A stretch of DNA of 7,562 nt. It comes from an uncultured Collinsella sp. (GTDB taxonomy: Bacteria > Actinomycetota > Coriobacteriia > Coriobacteriales > Coriobacteriaceae). Positions 5,517-7,562 of the stretch are shown piece by piece. Numbering within the stretch: the first letter of the stretch is position 1; each line of letters starts with the position of its first letter. The stretch spans positions 1 through 7,562 of the forward strand of contig UQIB01000050.1 of assembly GCA_900541015.1 (NCBI GenBank), read 5' to 3'. The notes below the pieces were generated by a model. It ran no database searches, was not told the origin of the DNA, and saw nothing but the letters and a program-made list of their open reading frames with translations. The translations under genes and the position numbers were made by a program.

Positions 5517-5560
5517 TAATACCAGTGAACGATTACAGGTTAGCCGTTTTTAATACCGAT
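5517..5560 (-). promoter_or_regulatory. Operator pair of unit C (two GGTATTA boxes)
   Basis: Minus-strand ATCGGTATTA at 5560-5551 and ACTGGTATTA at 5526-5517, 34 bases apart in the same orientation. They agree with the boxes of units A and B except at one or two bases each in the first three positions. Here no TATAAT overlaps the proximal box; TGTAAT lies a few bases upstream (5537-5532), and TGGTATTAA itself could act as an extended -10. The leader before the SIS gene is about 118 bases. Confidence 0.65.
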
Positions 5561-5583
5561 TTTATGATTTCATCCTCCCCTCT

Positions 5584-5600
5584 CGGTAGACGGTCAGTTT
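5584..5600 (-). promoter_or_regulatory. Conserved upstream element of unit C (ACCGTCTACCG core)
   Basis: Minus-strand AAACTGACCGTCTACCG, sharing ACCGT...ACCG with units A and B and the AAAC.GACCG flank with unit A. It lies 65 bases from the proximal operator core, against 62 in the other two units. Confidence 0.45.
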
Positions 5601-5633
5601 TTGCCGCTCATCGGTCAAGCGACATATATCCGT

Positions 5634-5668
5634 AAAAACGAGCGCCCCCGCCGTGCGCAGGGACGCTC
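5634..5668 (-). terminator. Intrinsic terminator of the regulator genes
   Basis: GAGCGTCCC pairs with GGGGCGCTC (nine pairs including one G-U) and is followed by GTTTTT on the minus strand. It starts six bases after the stop codon of the downstream GntR gene, ending that transcription unit before the promoter of unit C. Confidence 0.88.
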
Positions 5669-5674
5669 TAGACG

Positions 5675-6388
5675 CTAATAGTTGTAGGTATATCCGCCGG
5701 CGTCGCCGCGGGTAAAAGACTTGGCATGCTCGATTGCCTGCCCACTCGAGTCATAGGTCAGGCCTTCCAGCACGAGCGCCAGATCGCCCGGCTCAAGATT
5801 GAGCAAACTCGCATCGCGTGCGCCCAGCGCCTCGATATCGAGTTTCTCCACCGACTGATCTGGCTTGCGTCCCAACATATCGTAGGTCTCGAACAGGCTG
5901 AAGACCGAAATGTCCACGCCTTCGATGCCCGGAAACAGCAGGCACGGAATCAGTGTCATCTCGATCGATACGGGCTCACCATCGATGCAGTTGAGGCGGC
6001 GCACCGAGTAAAGTAGATCGTCCTCGGCGATGCCAAACAAGTCGGCATAATACGGGCCGGCGTAGCGTTTGGAGCGCGCCAGGATGCGCACCGACGGCGT
6101 CGCGCCCGATGCCAGAACCGACTGACGGAAGCCGCCCTTGCGTTCGTGCTCGTCAAACCACTTGTGTCCCACAAAGGCGCCTTTGCCCTGCACGCGACGA
6201 ATCTGGCCACTTTTGACCAGCTCGTCCATGGCGCTTCGGATTGTCAGGCGCGTCGTGCCAAACTCCTCGGCCAGCTCGTTTTCGGACGGAATCATCGAGC
6301 CCGTCGGGTAGTCGCCGCGCTCGATTCGCTCCGCAATGCAGCGGCGAATTTGTTTGTAAACCGGCAAGTCTTCTACTGCATCAGCCAT
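5675..6388 (-). CDS. GntR/HutC-family transcriptional regulator with UTRA domain (downstream copy)
   Basis: A 237-residue DNA-binding regulator. Residues 9-75 form the GntR winged helix (YKQIRRCIAERIERGDYPTG, then IPSENELAEEFGTTRLTIRSA, wing QGKGAFV). From about residue 90 the sequence fits a UTRA effector-binding domain, which in this family senses a sugar or sugar phosphate. The ATG at 6388 overlaps the end of the preceding regulator gene by 16 bases and has AAGGTGG upstream, so the two are translationally coupled. A strong terminator follows. It is a candidate to bind the TTGGTAT boxes before units A, B and C, probably as a repressor released by an Amadori-type ligand; this is inference from proximity and family. 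Confidence 0.93.
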   Translation of the reverse strand: MADAVEDLPVYKQIRRCIAERIERGDYPTGSMIPSENELAEEFGTTRLTIRSAMDELVKSGQIRRVQGKGAFVGHKWFDEHERKGGFRQSVLASGATPSVRILARSKRYAGPYYADLFGIAEDDLLYSVRRLNCIDGEPVSIEMTLIPCLLFPGIEGVDISVFSLFETYDMLGRKPDQSVEKLDIEALGARDASLLNLEPGDLALVLEGLTYDSSGQAIEHAKSFTRGDAGGYTYNY

Positions 6389-7140
6389 TCGACACCCACC
6401 TTCGTCGCAACGCCGTCTGCCTCGCCGTTATCGGCAAAACGATACTTGGTCGGCAGAATCACGGACTTGCAATACTCGACAAAGCCATCGTTCTCGTCGC
6501 GCTCAAGCGAAGCCTTGTAAAACACCGGCGTGCCCTCCTGAGCATTCAGCAACTTGGCCTCGTCGACATTCAGACGGCTGATGGAAATATGCTCCTTGCC
6601 GTGCGTCACATGGACATTCCCCTCTTTGAGCAAAATGTCGTAGAGGCTCTCCTGCTCAAAATCATGATCGGGAAGCGAGGGGCACAAAGACAGATTGACG
6701 TAAGCCGTCTCGATCGATGCCGGAGAACCGTTGACCACACGCACGCGCCGAATGCAGAAGAGCGGTGAACCCAGGTCAATCTGGGCTTTTTGGGCCAGAT
6801 CGATATCGGCGTACACGACCTTGGACCAAACCAGGCGCGCGGTCGACTTTGAGCCAACCCTCTCCACCGCCTGCGTATAGTTCCATGTTTCCTGAAAGAT
6901 GTTCAGCGGTTTGGGAGGACACACATAGGTGCCCGAACCGCGGCGGCTTTCCAAAGTTCCGCACGAAATAAGGCGCGTGATCGCAGCACGCAACGCCGTG
7001 CGCGACACGCCCAACTCTTCACAGAGCACACGCTCGGCGGGCAGCCGGTCGCCACCCTGCAGGTCATAATGTTTGATATACCAAAGAATACCCTCAAAGG
7101 CGCGATCTTTGGGCGGAATCGCGTATGGTTCACTCGACAT
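6373..7140 (-). CDS. GntR/HutC-family transcriptional regulator with UTRA domain (upstream copy)
   Basis: A 255-residue regulator with an N-terminal winged helix (about 12-75: RLPAERVLCEELGVSRTALRAA region and wing RRGSGTYV) and a UTRA-type effector domain from about 90. Residues SIETAYVNL (142-150) are typical of UTRA domains. It is clearly divergent from the second regulator, so the two need not recognise the same DNA or ligand. The ATG at 7140 is chosen because GAGGAG lies eight bases upstream; an in-frame TTG at 7146 is too close to that site. No TTGGTAT box is seen before it, so autoregulation by that box is not supported. It may share a transcript with the upstream hypothetical gene, 35 bases away. 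Confidence 0.92.
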   Translation of the reverse strand: MSSEPYAIPPKDRAFEGILWYIKHYDLQGGDRLPAERVLCEELGVSRTALRAAITRLISCGTLESRRGSGTYVCPPKPLNIFQETWNYTQAVERVGSKSTARLVWSKVVYADIDLAQKAQIDLGSPLFCIRRVRVVNGSPASIETAYVNLSLCPSLPDHDFEQESLYDILLKEGNVHVTHGKEHISISRLNVDEAKLLNAQEGTPVFYKASLERDENDGFVEYCKSVILPTKYRFADNGEADGVATKVGVEWLMQ

Positions 7141-7175
7141 GGGCAAGGCTCCTCAACCGCTTGATGCTGCGGGCA

Positions 7176-7562
7176 TCATTGCTCCGGACGCCCCATGGCG
7201 TCGAAAGCTTCTTTAATCTGCTCTGCAACGTTCCGATACGACCGATATAGGCCGGAGTCTCGCTTGACTTCGCCCGCGGTCACCGGAATCTCAAGCTTCG
7301 AAATCTCATCCTCGCCGGTTTGCACGGCAACGATGACACCCATACCGAGGCACATATTACGCTTGGCGGCGTTGTTTTTGGTAGCCTGAGCTGGATTGAT
7401 TAAAATCTGCTGGGCGAGTTCACGATTACTGAGCTCCGGCACATCCTCGGGATTTCCGGTCTCGACAATCTCGCACTGCAGCACATCCGCATAGTCAAAA
7501 ATCTTCGGCTCGCCACCGCGCTGATGCACGGCCCACTTGCGGCGCGTGGCATCCTGGTAGAT
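7176..7562 (-). CDS. Hypothetical protein, C-terminal part (continues past window edge)
   Basis: The reading frame is open to the right edge and gives 128 residues before the stop at 7178-7176; an in-frame GTG at 7529 is not taken as the start because coding-like sequence (RRKWAVHQRG) continues upstream. The passage KWAV...PKIFDYADVLQCEIVE resembles the C-terminal module found in many small actinobacterial and firmicute proteins such as those with an N-terminal DUF4428 zinc ribbon, in which a similar FDYDDIVDYEL phrase occurs; that is a weak resemblance from memory. No membrane segment or catalytic motif is visible. It is 35 bases upstream of the first regulator gene without an evident terminator, but its function does not obviously relate to sugar uptake. 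Confidence 0.7.
   Translation of the reverse strand: MYQDATRRKWAVHQRGGEPKIFDYADVLQCEIVETGNPEDVPELSNRELAQQILINPAQATKNNAAKRNMCLGMGVIVAVQTGEDEISKLEIPVTAGEVKRDSGLYRSYRNVAEQIKEAFDAMGRPEQ

Noticed and set aside
4224..5519. Long open frames opposite and shifted to the SIS gene (up to 431 codons)
   Set aside because: They mirror the SIS gene, whose codons nearly all end in G or C and so leave few stops in other frames. Their products are low-complexity (Val/Leu/His/Ala-rich or Arg-rich) with no domain pattern.
421..5621. A third shared element, AAGCG-centred, at 421-426, 3293-3298 and 5616-5621 (also reminiscent of a catabolite cre site)
   Set aside because: The distance to the operator boxes varies (about 120, 90 and 97 bases), the match is short, and flanking bases do not form a consistent palindrome.
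1..7562. CRISPR arrays, tRNA or rRNA genes, insertion sequences
   Set aside because: No regularly spaced short repeats, no cloverleaf or rRNA-like sequence, and no transposase or terminal inverted repeats were seen. The only long repeat is the SIS gene start.

Overview
The window looks like a gut actinobacterium of the class Coriobacteriia, most likely Collinsella or a close relative. This is an inference from the GC-rich, GC3-rich coding, the gene set and the regulator type; no taxonomic marker is present. All genes lie on the minus strand, so transcription runs from high to low coordinates.

Layout in transcription order: (1) the C-terminal part of an unrecognised protein (7562-7176, cut by the window edge), followed closely by two GntR/HutC-type regulators (7140-6373 and 6388-5675) that overlap by 16 bases and end in a clear intrinsic terminator. 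(2) Unit C: a complete SIS-domain sugar deglycase (5399-4338), then PTS mannose-family IIA (4316-3897) and IIB (3839-3357). (3) Unit B: PTS IIC (3062-2289) and IID (2299-1475), an internal terminator, then a TIM-barrel sugar epimerase (1362-517) with its own terminator. (4) Unit A: the first 83 codons of a second SIS-domain gene (249 to the window edge), identical at every base to the start of the first SIS gene.

The four PTS genes make one complete mannose-family permease, split over two transcription units. The SIS protein belongs to the family of Amadori-product deglycases (FrlB, GfrE/GfrF, FraB) and keeps a Glu and a His at the FrlB catalytic spacing. The epimerase resembles FrlC, the fructoselysine/psicoselysine 3-epimerase. 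The simplest reading is a pathway that imports and phosphorylates an Amadori (glycated amino acid) compound and splits it into a sugar phosphate and an amino acid. Substrate identity is inferred, not shown.

The most notable non-coding signal is a shared promoter architecture before all three units. Each has two copies of ATTGGTATYA 33-35 bases apart, in two cases overlapping a TATAAT box, plus a second element (ACCGTTCACCG-like) at a nearly fixed distance upstream. This describes a local regulon of three promoters, with two tandem GntR regulators as the natural candidates to bind. Gene-free stretches (250-516, 3063-3356, 5400-5674) are each under 300 bases and are largely accounted for by these promoters, leaders and terminators.
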